From an uncultured Prevotellaceae bacterium (GTDB lineage Bacteria > Bacteroidota > Bacteroidia > Bacteroidales > Bacteroidaceae), in NCBI GenBank assembly GCA_945827465.1, contig CALZOH010000017.1, positions 1-22,587 of the forward strand: 22,587 nucleotides of DNA. The letters run 5' to 3'. The notes below the pieces were generated by a model that saw nothing but the letters and a program-made list of their open reading frames with translations, searched no databases and was not told the origin of the DNA. Below, one piece after another: positions 1-8,060 of the stretch. How positions within the stretch are numbered: position 1 is the first letter of the stretch; each line of letters begins with the position of its first letter. The position numbers and the translations under genes are program-made.

Positions 1-59
1 CGGATGCAGGCCGGCCCGCAGTCCATTTGGTCAAACTGTCGGGTGAACTTCAATGCCAT
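1..59 (-). CDS. C39-peptidase bacteriocin/RiPP exporter (N-terminus only, cut by window edge)
   Basis: Only the first ~19 codons are visible. Reading the minus strand from the ATG at 59-57 gives MALKFTRQFDQMDCGPACI. The QxDxxDCGPAC pattern is the signature of the N-terminal C39 cysteine-peptidase domain of peptide-processing ABC transporters (PCAT), and the Cys of DCGPAC is the catalytic residue of that family. Known members cut the leader after Gly-Gly and export the peptide. The start lies 12 bp after the stop of the outer-membrane protein gene with a GGAGTAG purine stretch upstream, so it is probably the last or a late gene of the same operon. The precursor at 3,857-4,219 has a matching LLLGG site. 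The ATPase and membrane domains are outside the window, so a stand-alone C39 peptidase or a C39-bearing efflux protein cannot be excluded. Confidence 0.75.
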   Translation of the reverse strand, partial: MALKFTRQFDQMDCGPACI

Positions 60-71
60 CGGAACTACTCC

Positions 72-3000
72 TTATTGATTCTTTTTCTTGGGTTGTTTGT
101 TGAGTCGGTAGATCACATGGAGCATGGCGTAGCGGGGCACCACGTTATAGCGCGTCTCGGTGCGGCCTTGGGCGTTGACCGTGCGGTTCACGTTCGAGAG
201 GTTGCCCAGGAGGTCGAAACCGTCGACGAAGCAGGTGAGGCTGCCGCCGAGGAAGGTGCGGCTCAGACGGGCGTTCCAGACGAGGTCGTTGGTGTTCATC
301 GACGACGATTCGTAACCGCGACGGCTGTACATCGTCAGGTCGGTGGAGAACTGCAGCTTCCAGGGCAGTTGCAGCAGGGCCGTCAGTCCGTAGTTGAAGT
401 CGGCCACGTTCATGTTGGTGAAATTCTCGCGGTCGCTGGAGATGTTCGACCAAGCCACCTTTCCTTTTACGCCGATCTGATGATGACGGATCTTATACTT
501 GAGGCTGAGTTCTTCATTCAGATTGAACGTGTTTACCTTGCTCCGCTCCACGGCAGTAGTTCCCGTCAGGTCCACACTGTGCAGGTAACCATAGCCTGTG
601 TGTGATTCAACCGTGAGCATTTTCTTCTTGTCAGGTGAACCGTTGTAATCGGCATTTCCCTGTAGTGACCAGTTCCCATTAACATTGTCGGGCCGGGTGG
701 TACGCACGCCGGTTTGCGGGTCATAGAGGAAACCCATGGCCAAAGCGTTGTTGATGATTCGGTAGGTAACCGTATTAGTCAGTACGCCGGAGAAAATGCT
801 TTTGTAGGTTCGCAGATTGACAAAATGTTCCCTCCTGTTCTTTAAATCCGGATTATTCAATTGAATCATCAGCGGATTGGCATCGTCAACATAGTTCAGT
901 TGGTACATCAGCGAAGGTGCCGTTGCCTCGGTATTGTAAGTCAGTACGTACTGACAGGTTCTGGCATAGTAGGTGAGAATTACCTGTGGGTTAAAGAATG
1001 TCGTAGTACGACTGCGGCTTTCGTGAAGGAGATTCCGGAGATAGAAAAGTTTGGTGTGGGTTATCCTGACGGGGAAATCTAAATTGTAGTTGAATACCTT
1101 TCGCTTCTCCTTACGCACGTTTCCTTGGAAGTTAAGCAAGACATCATAGCGGCTGTCATAGGTAGAACCATAATAGCTGTTTTGCGCATCAAAAGCCAAT
1201 TGTAGCGAATCGGTGGTAGAGGGCAGTGTTTGTAAGTCGTAGAGACGATCGCCTAATTTGGAAAGTTCAAACAGCGTTCGGTCTTGCGAATGATAGTTGT
1301 AATGGTATTGAATGTCAGCGTTGATATAGGCTTCAATCTTATATATTTGGTAGCTACGGTATAATTTTCCGCTCAACTCATAGTCATTGGTCGGTGTCCG
1401 CGTATATTGATGACGATAATCACTCACTTTTGAGGCGTCGGCGGGATAATCGATAGTGTTGCGATAATAGCTGGTGGTATTCTGCTTGTTGTATTCCCAA
1501 TTGATAAATCCACTGATGTCAGGATTGCGATTAGTGAAATCCAGACCTCCATCCGTGCTAAAACTGTAACTATCGCTCAGCCCTTCGGCCTGGGTTCGAT
1601 TCAGGATGTGTGAGAACCACTTGCTTTCTGATGTCAAGGCATGTATATAGGGCAGCGAGAAAGGACGTATGCTGTCGAGCGGAATATCAAGCTCTGCCCC
1701 CGAAGATAGTGTACTGCTTTGTTGGGTAAGGTACGACATATTGACCCTGAACTTGGTATGGAGTGGTCTTACGAATGATTCCTTACTTCCCCAGTGGGTC
1801 GTCAGACTGTTTTGAGTGGTCCAATGTGTAGATTTATAATGTTCATTATTGAAATGGTTGCTGAAAACATTGTTTGAAGGAAGGAACGTAGTAGCGGTTT
1901 GTTCGCTCTCCGTGTGGTTGTTGATGTGATTTACTTCATTGGTCGTATTGAAATCCCAAATGCCTTCCCTGTCTTCCACGTAGAAGTCGACTCCGGCCTT
2001 CTGCACCCGTTGCTTTCCTCCCAAGATTTCAGCCAGATTCCAATTACCGTCCTGCCCAGGTTTACGGGCATCGTTTACGTTATTCTTATTCCCAAACAGG
2101 CTCAGGCGCGAGTGGTCGGTAAATCGCAGGCCGAACAAGCGGCCTAAATAGCGTTCGTTGGTACCGCCGGCCAACTCTGCGTTGGCAATCCATCCCTCGG
2201 CATATTCTTTCTTGAGAACCACGTCCATGGTCAGAATTTTTCTTTCGTTGATGCGAATACTATCTTTCTTTTCAAAGACCTTGATGTTTTTCACCATATA
2301 GGCAGGCAGATTTTCCAAGAGCACCAAGCGGTCATTTCGGAAGAAGTCTTTTCCATTCAATAGCAGTTCATCAACCCGTCTTCCATTGACAAAAATCTGT
2401 CCGTCTTCTTTTAGTTGTACACCGGGTAATTCCTTTACCAAGGCTTCAAGCATACTTCCTTCGGCCAACTCAAAGGCATCGGCGTCATAAACGATGGTAT
2501 CGCCCCGATGAATCATTTTGATGCGGGTAGCTTTCACCGTAGCTTCGCCTAATTGTCTGGCCTTTCTTTTCAGATAGATATATTTGAGATTGACCCTGAA
2601 CTTGGTATGGAGTGGTCTTACGAATGATTCCTTACTTCCCCAGTGGGTCGTCAGACTGTTTTGAGTGGTCCAATGTGTAGATTTATAATGTTCATTATTG
2701 AAATGGTTGCTGAAAACATTGTTTGAAGGAAGGAACGTAGTAGCGGTTTGTTCGCTCTCCGTGTGGTTGTTGATGTGATTTACTTCATTGGTCGTATTGA
2801 AATCCCAAATGCCTTCCCTGTCTTCCACGTAGAAGTCGACTCCGGCCTTCTGCACCCGTTGCTTTCCTCCCAAGATTTCAGCCAGATTCCAATTACCGTC
2901 CTGCCCAGGTTTACGGGCATCGTTTACGTTATTCTTATTCCCAAACAGGCTCAGGCGCGAGTGGTCGGTAAATCGCAGGCCGAACAAGCGGCCTAAATAG

Positions 3001-3770
3001 CGTTCGTTGGTACCGCCGGCCAACTCTGCGTTGGCAATCCATCCCTCGGCATATTCTTTCTTGAGAACCACGTCCATGGTCAGAATTTTTCTTTCGTTGA
3101 TGCGAATACTATCTTTCTTTTCAAAGACCTTGATGTTTTTCACCATATAGGCAGGCAGATTTTCCAAGAGCACCAAGCGGTCATTTCGGAAGAAGTCTTT
3201 TCCATTCAATAGCAGTTCATCAACCCGTCTTCCATTGACAAAAATCTGTCCGTCTTCTTTTAGTTGTACACCGGGTAATTCCTTTACCAAGGCTTCAAGC
3301 ATACTTCCTTCGGCCAACTCAAAGGCATCGGCGTCATAAACGATGGTATCGCCCCGATGAATCATTTTGATGCGGGTAGCTTTCACCGTAGCTTCGCCTA
3401 ATTGTCTGGCCTTTCTTTTCAGATAGATATATTTGAGATTAATGGAATTATTTCTTTCTGTTCTTCCTCGTGTATCGATTTTAATGGTGTAATCATCATA
3501 TTTCGGGTGCGACAATTGCAGGGTGAAAACTCCTGGCGGTACCTTTGAGATGTAGAAATATGCTCTTTCCCGACCGTTCAAGTTACACATGAGACAATAG
3601 GTGGAATCTACACATCTGTTATCGTCAGCAATCAAGCGTACCTTGACGCTGTCGACAGGAAACTTGGTCATCTCGTCCATTGTTACTCCGGCAATGCTGC
3701 ATTCCGTAACCTTTGCATTCAGAGACAAGACAACGATAAATGTGCTGAAAATAATGAGGAGTCTTTTCAT
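72..3770 (-). CDS. TonB-receptor-like outer-membrane beta-barrel protein with duplicated plug region
   Basis: The protein has 1,232 aa from MKRLLIIF. I chose this start because a signal peptide (about residues 1-23) follows at once; an in-frame ATG at 3,794 would add 8 residues. Residues ~24-118 look like a carboxypeptidase-regulatory-like beta-sandwich (GVFTLQLSHPKYDDYTIKI). A plug-like segment follows (LEALVKELPGVQLKEDGQI, VNGRRVDELLLNGKDFF), then a long Tyr/Asn/Thr-rich beta-barrel ending in PRYAMLHVIYRLN. This is the architecture of Bacteroidetes outer-membrane beta-barrel/TonB-dependent receptor-like proteins. Residues ~111-393 are repeated without amino-acid change as ~394-676; without the repeat the protein would be ~949 aa, more usual for the family. 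It sits between the RiPP precursor and the C39 exporter, so a role in passing or sensing the product at the outer membrane is inferred. GC rises to ~60% in the last ~400 bp of the gene. Confidence 0.8.
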   Translation of the reverse strand: MKRLLIIFSTFIVVLSLNAKVTECSIAGVTMDEMTKFPVDSVKVRLIADDNRCVDSTYCLMCNLNGRERAYFYISKVPPGVFTLQLSHPKYDDYTIKIDTRGRTERNNSINLKYIYLKRKARQLGEATVKATRIKMIHRGDTIVYDADAFELAEGSMLEALVKELPGVQLKEDGQIFVNGRRVDELLLNGKDFFRNDRLVLLENLPAYMVKNIKVFEKKDSIRINERKILTMDVVLKKEYAEGWIANAELAGGTNERYLGRLFGLRFTDHSRLSLFGNKNNVNDARKPGQDGNWNLAEILGGKQRVQKAGVDFYVEDREGIWDFNTTNEVNHINNHTESEQTATTFLPSNNVFSNHFNNEHYKSTHWTTQNSLTTHWGSKESFVRPLHTKFRVNLKYIYLKRKARQLGEATVKATRIKMIHRGDTIVYDADAFELAEGSMLEALVKELPGVQLKEDGQIFVNGRRVDELLLNGKDFFRNDRLVLLENLPAYMVKNIKVFEKKDSIRINERKILTMDVVLKKEYAEGWIANAELAGGTNERYLGRLFGLRFTDHSRLSLFGNKNNVNDARKPGQDGNWNLAEILGGKQRVQKAGVDFYVEDREGIWDFNTTNEVNHINNHTESEQTATTFLPSNNVFSNHFNNEHYKSTHWTTQNSLTTHWGSKESFVRPLHTKFRVNMSYLTQQSSTLSSGAELDIPLDSIRPFSLPYIHALTSESKWFSHILNRTQAEGLSDSYSFSTDGGLDFTNRNPDISGFINWEYNKQNTTSYYRNTIDYPADASKVSDYRHQYTRTPTNDYELSGKLYRSYQIYKIEAYINADIQYHYNYHSQDRTLFELSKLGDRLYDLQTLPSTTDSLQLAFDAQNSYYGSTYDSRYDVLLNFQGNVRKEKRKVFNYNLDFPVRITHTKLFYLRNLLHESRSRTTTFFNPQVILTYYARTCQYVLTYNTEATAPSLMYQLNYVDDANPLMIQLNNPDLKNRREHFVNLRTYKSIFSGVLTNTVTYRIINNALAMGFLYDPQTGVRTTRPDNVNGNWSLQGNADYNGSPDKKKMLTVESHTGYGYLHSVDLTGTTAVERSKVNTFNLNEELSLKYKIRHHQIGVKGKVAWSNISSDRENFTNMNVADFNYGLTALLQLPWKLQFSTDLTMYSRRGYESSSMNTNDLVWNARLSRTFLGGSLTCFVDGFDLLGNLSNVNRTVNAQGRTETRYNVVPRYAMLHVIYRLNKQPKKKNQ
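1740..3440. repeat. 849-bp tandem direct duplication inside the outer-membrane protein gene
   Basis: Bases 1,740-2,591 recur as 2,589-3,440, a shift of exactly 849 bp (283 codons). The copies appear identical wherever I compared them. The two copies share the trinucleotide ATT at the junction, as expected for slippage or microhomology-mediated duplication. Frame is kept and no stop arises, so the protein has two plug-like regions in a row. Identity argues for a very recent event or an assembly error. Confidence 0.93.
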
Positions 3771-3808
3771 ATTGATTATAGTAGATGTAATCATATATTA
3801 AGAGAGAG

Positions 3809-3840
3809 GTAGAGCTATCCATCAGATGTTTAGCTCTACC
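3809..3840 (-). terminator. Intercistronic hairpin between precursor and outer-membrane protein genes
   Basis: GGTAGAGCTA (3,809-3,818) pairs perfectly with TAGCTCTACC (3,831-3,840) around a 12-nt loop. In the minus-strand transcript it follows the precursor stop by 16 nt and precedes the next start by ~38 nt. The sequence after it is TCTCTCTTAATAT, so the U-tract is poor. It looks like a partial terminator or an RNA-stabilising element rather than a full stop, and could give more precursor mRNA than downstream mRNA. Confidence 0.6.
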
Positions 3841-3856
3841 TTCAATTGTTAAACCA

Positions 3857-4219
3857 TTACAGAATAAATCTTGGAACAATTATTCCGTCAGGGTTTTCAG
3901 TGTTTGTTTTTGTACCTGGGGCAGTTGTTTCTGTGCATCCGTTGTTTTTATCCGATGAACCTGTGCAATCAATATTTGTGCATGAATTGTTCGAGCAACC
4001 TTGATTGTTACATACATAGTTTTTACCTGATGTTGTGCATTTATTGTTGCTACAAGCATTATTGTCTAGTACCGTTGAGCACTTATCATTAGTTGTTCCA
4101 AGTCCATATGTACCTGCCAATCCGACAAATCCACCAAGAAGCAATCCTTCCGGACTTTCTGTTAATGGTTCCATTTCTAATTTGATGTTAGAAAGGACGT
4201 TGTATTTTATCTTTTTCAT
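3857..4219 (-). CDS. Cys-rich RiPP precursor peptide, Gly-Gly leader (GG-Bacteroidales type)
   Basis: The peptide has 120 aa. The leader (residues 1-30) begins MKKIKYNVLSNIKLE and ends EGLLLGG, with L at -12, L at -4 and Gly-Gly at -2/-1, which fits C39-peptidase cleavage. The predicted core (31-120) starts FVGLAGTYGLG and then becomes rich in Asn, Ser, Thr and Gly with eight Cys at 47, 56, 61, 70, 75, 80, 85 and 95. Seven of the eight Cys are followed directly by Ser or Thr. The tail (96-120) is Thr/Pro-rich and ends IIVPRFIL. The gene follows the radical SAM gene by 76 bp. As I recall, NCBI/TIGRFAM has a GG-Bacteroidales natural-product precursor family (TIGR04149) with this leader type; no search was run. 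The final product and its activity are unknown. There is no clear Shine-Dalgarno sequence, which is common in this phylum. Confidence 0.8.
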   Translation of the reverse strand: MKKIKYNVLSNIKLEMEPLTESPEGLLLGGFVGLAGTYGLGTTNDKCSTVLDNNACSNNKCTTSGKNYVCNNQGCSNNSCTNIDCTGSSDKNNGCTETTAPGTKTNTENPDGIIVPRFIL

Positions 4220-4295
4220 GATTATGTAGTATTTAGTTGTTTAAATTTTAATTGTTGACTCTCACTTTAATTTTACTGTTACTTAATACCTTAGG

Positions 4296-5609
4296 CTACC
4301 TGTTTGTTTTATGTTCATTATATAAATCCTCTATACGCTTTCGGATATAGTCAATTTTGTCTTCATTAGTGAAGCCCTTGAGGCAGCCACCCTCTTGGAC
4401 CTCTGTTTCTAATTTTGTTTGACTGCATCCTCCGTGACAGATGGCAAATAGTATACATGCTTTGCATGTATCATTTCCATATCTGATGAGTTGCCGTTGT
4501 TCGTGTCGTGCATTCCATTCAACGCCTCCATCCGATAAGAGTTGTCCTTCTCTGTTCTTTGCGTTGAAATCGCGTGCCGTACATTTATATACAGCTCCAT
4601 CATAATTGATCACAATGCTGTTCTCCTTATCCGCATAACATCGGTCAATGACTCTTGACGTTTGGCTGTCAACAAAGAAATGTTCTTTTCGGAAAGCATC
4701 TTCAATCTTTTGTAAGGATTCTCTTAACTCGAAGTCCGGAATTTTGTTGTCTTGCCAAATACGATGGAAAGAGATGTTGCAATGCTGTTTTTCTTCATCC
4801 GGAATACTTTTTAAATCATCCAAGATGTTGATAAAGCGTTCCAAGGTTTTGGCAGTATAATTCAACCGAATGAGAACGTGCTGATGATGCTCCGCAATCA
4901 TTTTGATTCTTGAAATCACTATCTGATAGGCAGAACGTTTGCCGCTTCCTAACTTCTTCACGAGATTGTGGATAAATTCATCGCCATCCAATGTGATTTG
5001 GAAATCCGGCTTCCACGGACGCAGATAGTCGAAGATTTCAGGAGTCAACAATGTTGCATTGGTCGTGAAATGAATGCTGAACTTGACTTCATTACTTTTT
5101 ATCTTTTCAAGTTCATCTAAAAAAGGCCGAACCGTTTGCTGAAAATAGAGTAATGGCTCTCCACCAAAAAAGGACAAATTAATTTGTTGATATTTCTTTT
5201 CGTGTATTTGTTTTTTGAGGTACTCCACCAAAGCATGTATGGTGTTTGGTTTCATGTAGGAACTTCTACGATGCTTTTCGTAACAATACCAACATTTCAG
5301 ATTGCAATTCATGGTCGGATTGACCGTTATGTTCAGATTCTTGCTTTCAGTATCTTCTTTTACCCATCGTCCGATGATGAGCTCCGTTTCATCAATTTGT
5401 TGCTCGACAATAAAGCCGTTATTGCACAAATATTCATAAAAAGGAGGAGCTATTTTTCCTATTTCTTCCGGTGCTTGTTCATACTTCTGATAGAGTTGCA
5501 TCAGTCTTTCATTGACTTGCACCATTACGTCCGTTCTACAATTATATAGAATGTCCTCTTCCAAAGTAGGAATGACTATGTTGTATTTGCTTATTTTCAT
5601 CGGTTTCAT
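4296..5609 (-). CDS. Radical SAM/SPASM peptide maturase
   Basis: The protein has 437 aa. The radical SAM cluster motif is C102-x3-C106-x2-C109 (NCNLKCWYCYE), binding the [4Fe-4S] cluster that cleaves S-adenosylmethionine. The GGEP motif is at 149-152. The C-terminus has a textbook SPASM domain: C324-x13-G338-x4-C343, then C382-x2-C385-x5-C391-x3-C395, then C409, which would hold two auxiliary clusters. Residues ~1-85 look like the small N-terminal domain of such maturases that may grip the leader. SPASM enzymes commonly form thioether, C-C or other cross-links in peptides. The neighbouring eight-Cys precursor is the obvious substrate. The start overlaps the stop of the glycosyltransferase gene by ATGA, implying translational coupling; a second ATG three codons in (5,600) is also possible. 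Confidence 0.92.
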   Translation of the reverse strand: MKPMKISKYNIVIPTLEEDILYNCRTDVMVQVNERLMQLYQKYEQAPEEIGKIAPPFYEYLCNNGFIVEQQIDETELIIGRWVKEDTESKNLNITVNPTMNCNLKCWYCYEKHRRSSYMKPNTIHALVEYLKKQIHEKKYQQINLSFFGGEPLLYFQQTVRPFLDELEKIKSNEVKFSIHFTTNATLLTPEIFDYLRPWKPDFQITLDGDEFIHNLVKKLGSGKRSAYQIVISRIKMIAEHHQHVLIRLNYTAKTLERFINILDDLKSIPDEEKQHCNISFHRIWQDNKIPDFELRESLQKIEDAFRKEHFFVDSQTSRVIDRCYADKENSIVINYDGAVYKCTARDFNAKNREGQLLSDGGVEWNARHEQRQLIRYGNDTCKACILFAICHGGCSQTKLETEVQEGGCLKGFTNEDKIDYIRKRIEDLYNEHKTNR

Positions 5610-8014
5610 TTTGATGATTGATTAAAGTGTCTGCAATGATGGATTGTTTGTAAATGCTCAGTCAGATAAATGGAGAACCCGACAATACCATTCATTCCAC
5701 TTTTCTGAAAAGTGCTGTCATTAGGCAGAAAGATGGGTAAATCAAGAATGTCTTCCAATTGTGGGAGCAGAATGTCGGTGTCCCCTTGTAAACATGCTTT
5801 TATTTGCATGGCAAAACTGAGACTTCTCTTTTCCTTCTTAGGATTATTGATAACTCGGTCGGCGGCAAAGGACAAATTATAGAGATACTCCTCATCATAA
5901 TATTCTTTTATTGACCGTTGATTCAATCCGCATCGGGCTACGACATAGGCAAAAATGCCGCCCAACCCCTTATCAAGGCTGAAATCCTCAATACGACGCA
6001 CATCCCATTCCATCATTTTTCGGTCAATGAAGCGTAATTCTTCTTCCAGTTCATCTTCCAATAAATGATGTCTTAATAAGTAAATAAACGTCCATCCTAT
6101 TCCGCAAAGTCCGTTGGCCAATCCGAATGGTAGTTCCTCGTGCAGATGTGACAAGACGTCGGATAACAAGAGCGAAGCCATTTTATCCGCTTCTTTGTCG
6201 TGGAAAGCGAAGGCATATTTGGCCAATGCTATCATTTCTCCACATTTCCCATTCATTAAGCCATAGGACATTTCCTTTCCGAATTGTTGCTTCAGATAAT
6301 AGATGATAGACGACAGGCGCTGTTCTTCAGCTTCGACAACCAATTTATCTTCTGCCTTTACGATGCGGTTAATGTTTTTGATAAAATCAAAATGATGCTT
6401 GTTCAGAGTCAAGTAGTAGTTTCTAAGATAGTCCATCTCCTTTCGATGTACTTCCCTCAAGCATGACGCCCGTTTATATAGTTTGGCATCCATCGAAGCC
6501 GATACCGCCAAAGCCGTGCATCTTTCTGACATGGGCAGCAGCGTTTCAATGATGGTAAACAAATTGAATTGGAAAGGCATATTGACCAAAGTGTACGGCG
6601 CAATGTCTCGGTAAATATGCCCGATGACCACGTCTTCCACCAATCGGCAACCTCCGCCCTCCATCCAGGCCTTCATGCTGATGTAGGGTTCTTCCCCTCC
6701 ATAGTGAATGAGTCCTTGCAAGCCTTTGATTCGATTCCAATAGGTTTTACTCGTGCAATAGCTGGCTCCCAAAACAGCAGGGATTTGCTTATCATCCAAA
6801 CAAGTTGCGATATCTCCCCTATTCCATTGAATAATCGGAAATACATTATTTCTTGAAAAATCCACATAAGCACCAAAGACACCCATTTTTCCTTTGTCCT
6901 TGACAAGTCCGTTCTTCTGCTTCACGAGCATGCGGGTCTGGCAGCAGAGCAACTGATTGGGGTTCTTGTCCAACTCTTCGATGATGCGTTCGGGCCAGTT
7001 CGTGTCATAAAAGCGCATGTGGGCATCCAGCAGGATGAAGTAGGGCGTACTGCTGATCTGTACGGCCTTTTCCTTACCGGCCGCTGCCCCTATCCGATAG
7101 CTGTTGACGAAGTAATGAACGTCGAGTCCTTCCAGGTCGGCTTCGTAGTCGTAACCGTCGTCGGAGTGGTCGTTGATGACGATGATGTCGACCCGATGAC
7201 CGGCCGTTTCGCGAATGGAGCGCACGGTGCGCCCCACTTCTTCCTTCTCGTTGAGAAAGGAAATGACTACACTGAGGCGGTTGCCACTGCGAGGTAGCGT
7301 TCGGTAGTCGGCTTTCACCTCGTCTTCCCGTTGTTTGATCCATCGGGCCATGTCAAGGCGAATCCCTTCTTCGATGTCCTCATCCCCTTGGAGCGAGGAT
7401 GCCCCGCTGTCGGCCTGCCTCTCGGCCATGACCAACTCTTGGTTGCAAAGTAACTTGCCCTTTTTCGCCAGTTCGCAGTAGAAGGCGTAGTCGGCCCATT
7501 GCCGATGTTCTTCGCGGTAGTGCAGTCCCAGGCACAGCGCGACGGAGCGCCGCAGGATGGTTGTTTCGGGAAAGATGCAGCAGGACTCGAGGAGGGCCAT
7601 GTCGCTGACCTTGGAAGGCACTTTTCTGACGAAGGTACGTGCTCCGTGGAGTTCGACAAAACCTCCGGCCAAGGCCACCTCGGGGTGCAGGTTCATGAAG
7701 CGCAGTTGCCGGCGCAGGCGTCCGGGACTCATGATGCAGTCGGCATTGATTCTCACCACATATTCTCCACGTGCCTCTTCCATCAATCGGTTGAGGGCCT
7801 CGGCATAGCTCCCTGCCGGACCGACGACGCGCAAACGTGCATCATGGAACGTAGCCACCACCTCCATCGTTCCATCATCCGATCCGTAATCGGCGAGCAG
7901 CACCTCTTGCTTTCGCGTGAGTTGCGAGAGGATGCTCCCCAGGCAGTCGGCTATGGTCTTTGCCTCGTTACAAACCGGAATGATGATGGAGAGATTCATT
8001 GTGAAAGTAGGCAT
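5606..8014 (-). CDS. Two-domain glycosyltransferase (GT2 + polypeptide-GalNAc-transferase-like) fused to LanC-like domain
   Basis: The protein has 802 aa. Residues ~6-235 form a GT2-type GT-A fold (LSIIIPVCNE, then DYGSDDGT at 42-49 and RINADCIM at 88-95). Residues ~245-500 form a second transferase that resembles GT27 polypeptide GalNAc-transferases: DAH at 330-332, GGEE at 439-442 and IGHIYR with H466. These match the DxH and distal His metal ligands and the WGGEN region of that family. Residues ~575-802 are helical with LanC-like glycine motifs (GLMNGKCG, GLANGLCGIGW, LDKGLGG, GMNGIVG), but no C...CH zinc triad is visible and the region is short (~230 aa). I recall a TIGRFAM for glycosyltransferases of the GG-Bacteroidales peptide system (TIGR04157) that this may match. 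The inferred role is glycosylation of Ser/Thr in the precursor. Start 8,014 or 7,999 (MNLSIIIPV) are both possible. GC drops from ~55% to ~35% near 6,900. Confidence 0.85.
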   Translation of the reverse strand: MPTFTMNLSIIIPVCNEAKTIADCLGSILSQLTRKQEVLLADYGSDDGTMEVVATFHDARLRVVGPAGSYAEALNRLMEEARGEYVVRINADCIMSPGRLRRQLRFMNLHPEVALAGGFVELHGARTFVRKVPSKVSDMALLESCCIFPETTILRRSVALCLGLHYREEHRQWADYAFYCELAKKGKLLCNQELVMAERQADSGASSLQGDEDIEEGIRLDMARWIKQREDEVKADYRTLPRSGNRLSVVISFLNEKEEVGRTVRSIRETAGHRVDIIVINDHSDDGYDYEADLEGLDVHYFVNSYRIGAAAGKEKAVQISSTPYFILLDAHMRFYDTNWPERIIEELDKNPNQLLCCQTRMLVKQKNGLVKDKGKMGVFGAYVDFSRNNVFPIIQWNRGDIATCLDDKQIPAVLGASYCTSKTYWNRIKGLQGLIHYGGEEPYISMKAWMEGGGCRLVEDVVIGHIYRDIAPYTLVNMPFQFNLFTIIETLLPMSERCTALAVSASMDAKLYKRASCLREVHRKEMDYLRNYYLTLNKHHFDFIKNINRIVKAEDKLVVEAEEQRLSSIIYYLKQQFGKEMSYGLMNGKCGEMIALAKYAFAFHDKEADKMASLLLSDVLSHLHEELPFGLANGLCGIGWTFIYLLRHHLLEDELEEELRFIDRKMMEWDVRRIEDFSLDKGLGGIFAYVVARCGLNQRSIKEYYDEEYLYNLSFAADRVINNPKKEKRSLSFAMQIKACLQGDTDILLPQLEDILDLPIFLPNDSTFQKSGMNGIVGFSIYLTEHLQTIHHCRHFNQSSK

Positions 8015-8060
8015 TTGTGGGGTGTGAAAACTTAAATCGTACTAATGACGGATGCTGGGC

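Noticed and set aside
1740..3440. Duplication considered as an insertion sequence or phase-variable invertible segment
   Set aside because: The copies are direct, contain only receptor coding sequence, have no inverted ends or recombinase, and share just 3 bp at the junction.
7499..8035. Plus-strand 178-aa open frame opposite the glycosyltransferase
   Set aside because: It is antisense to the GT2 domain with clear motifs; the open frame reflects the higher GC there.
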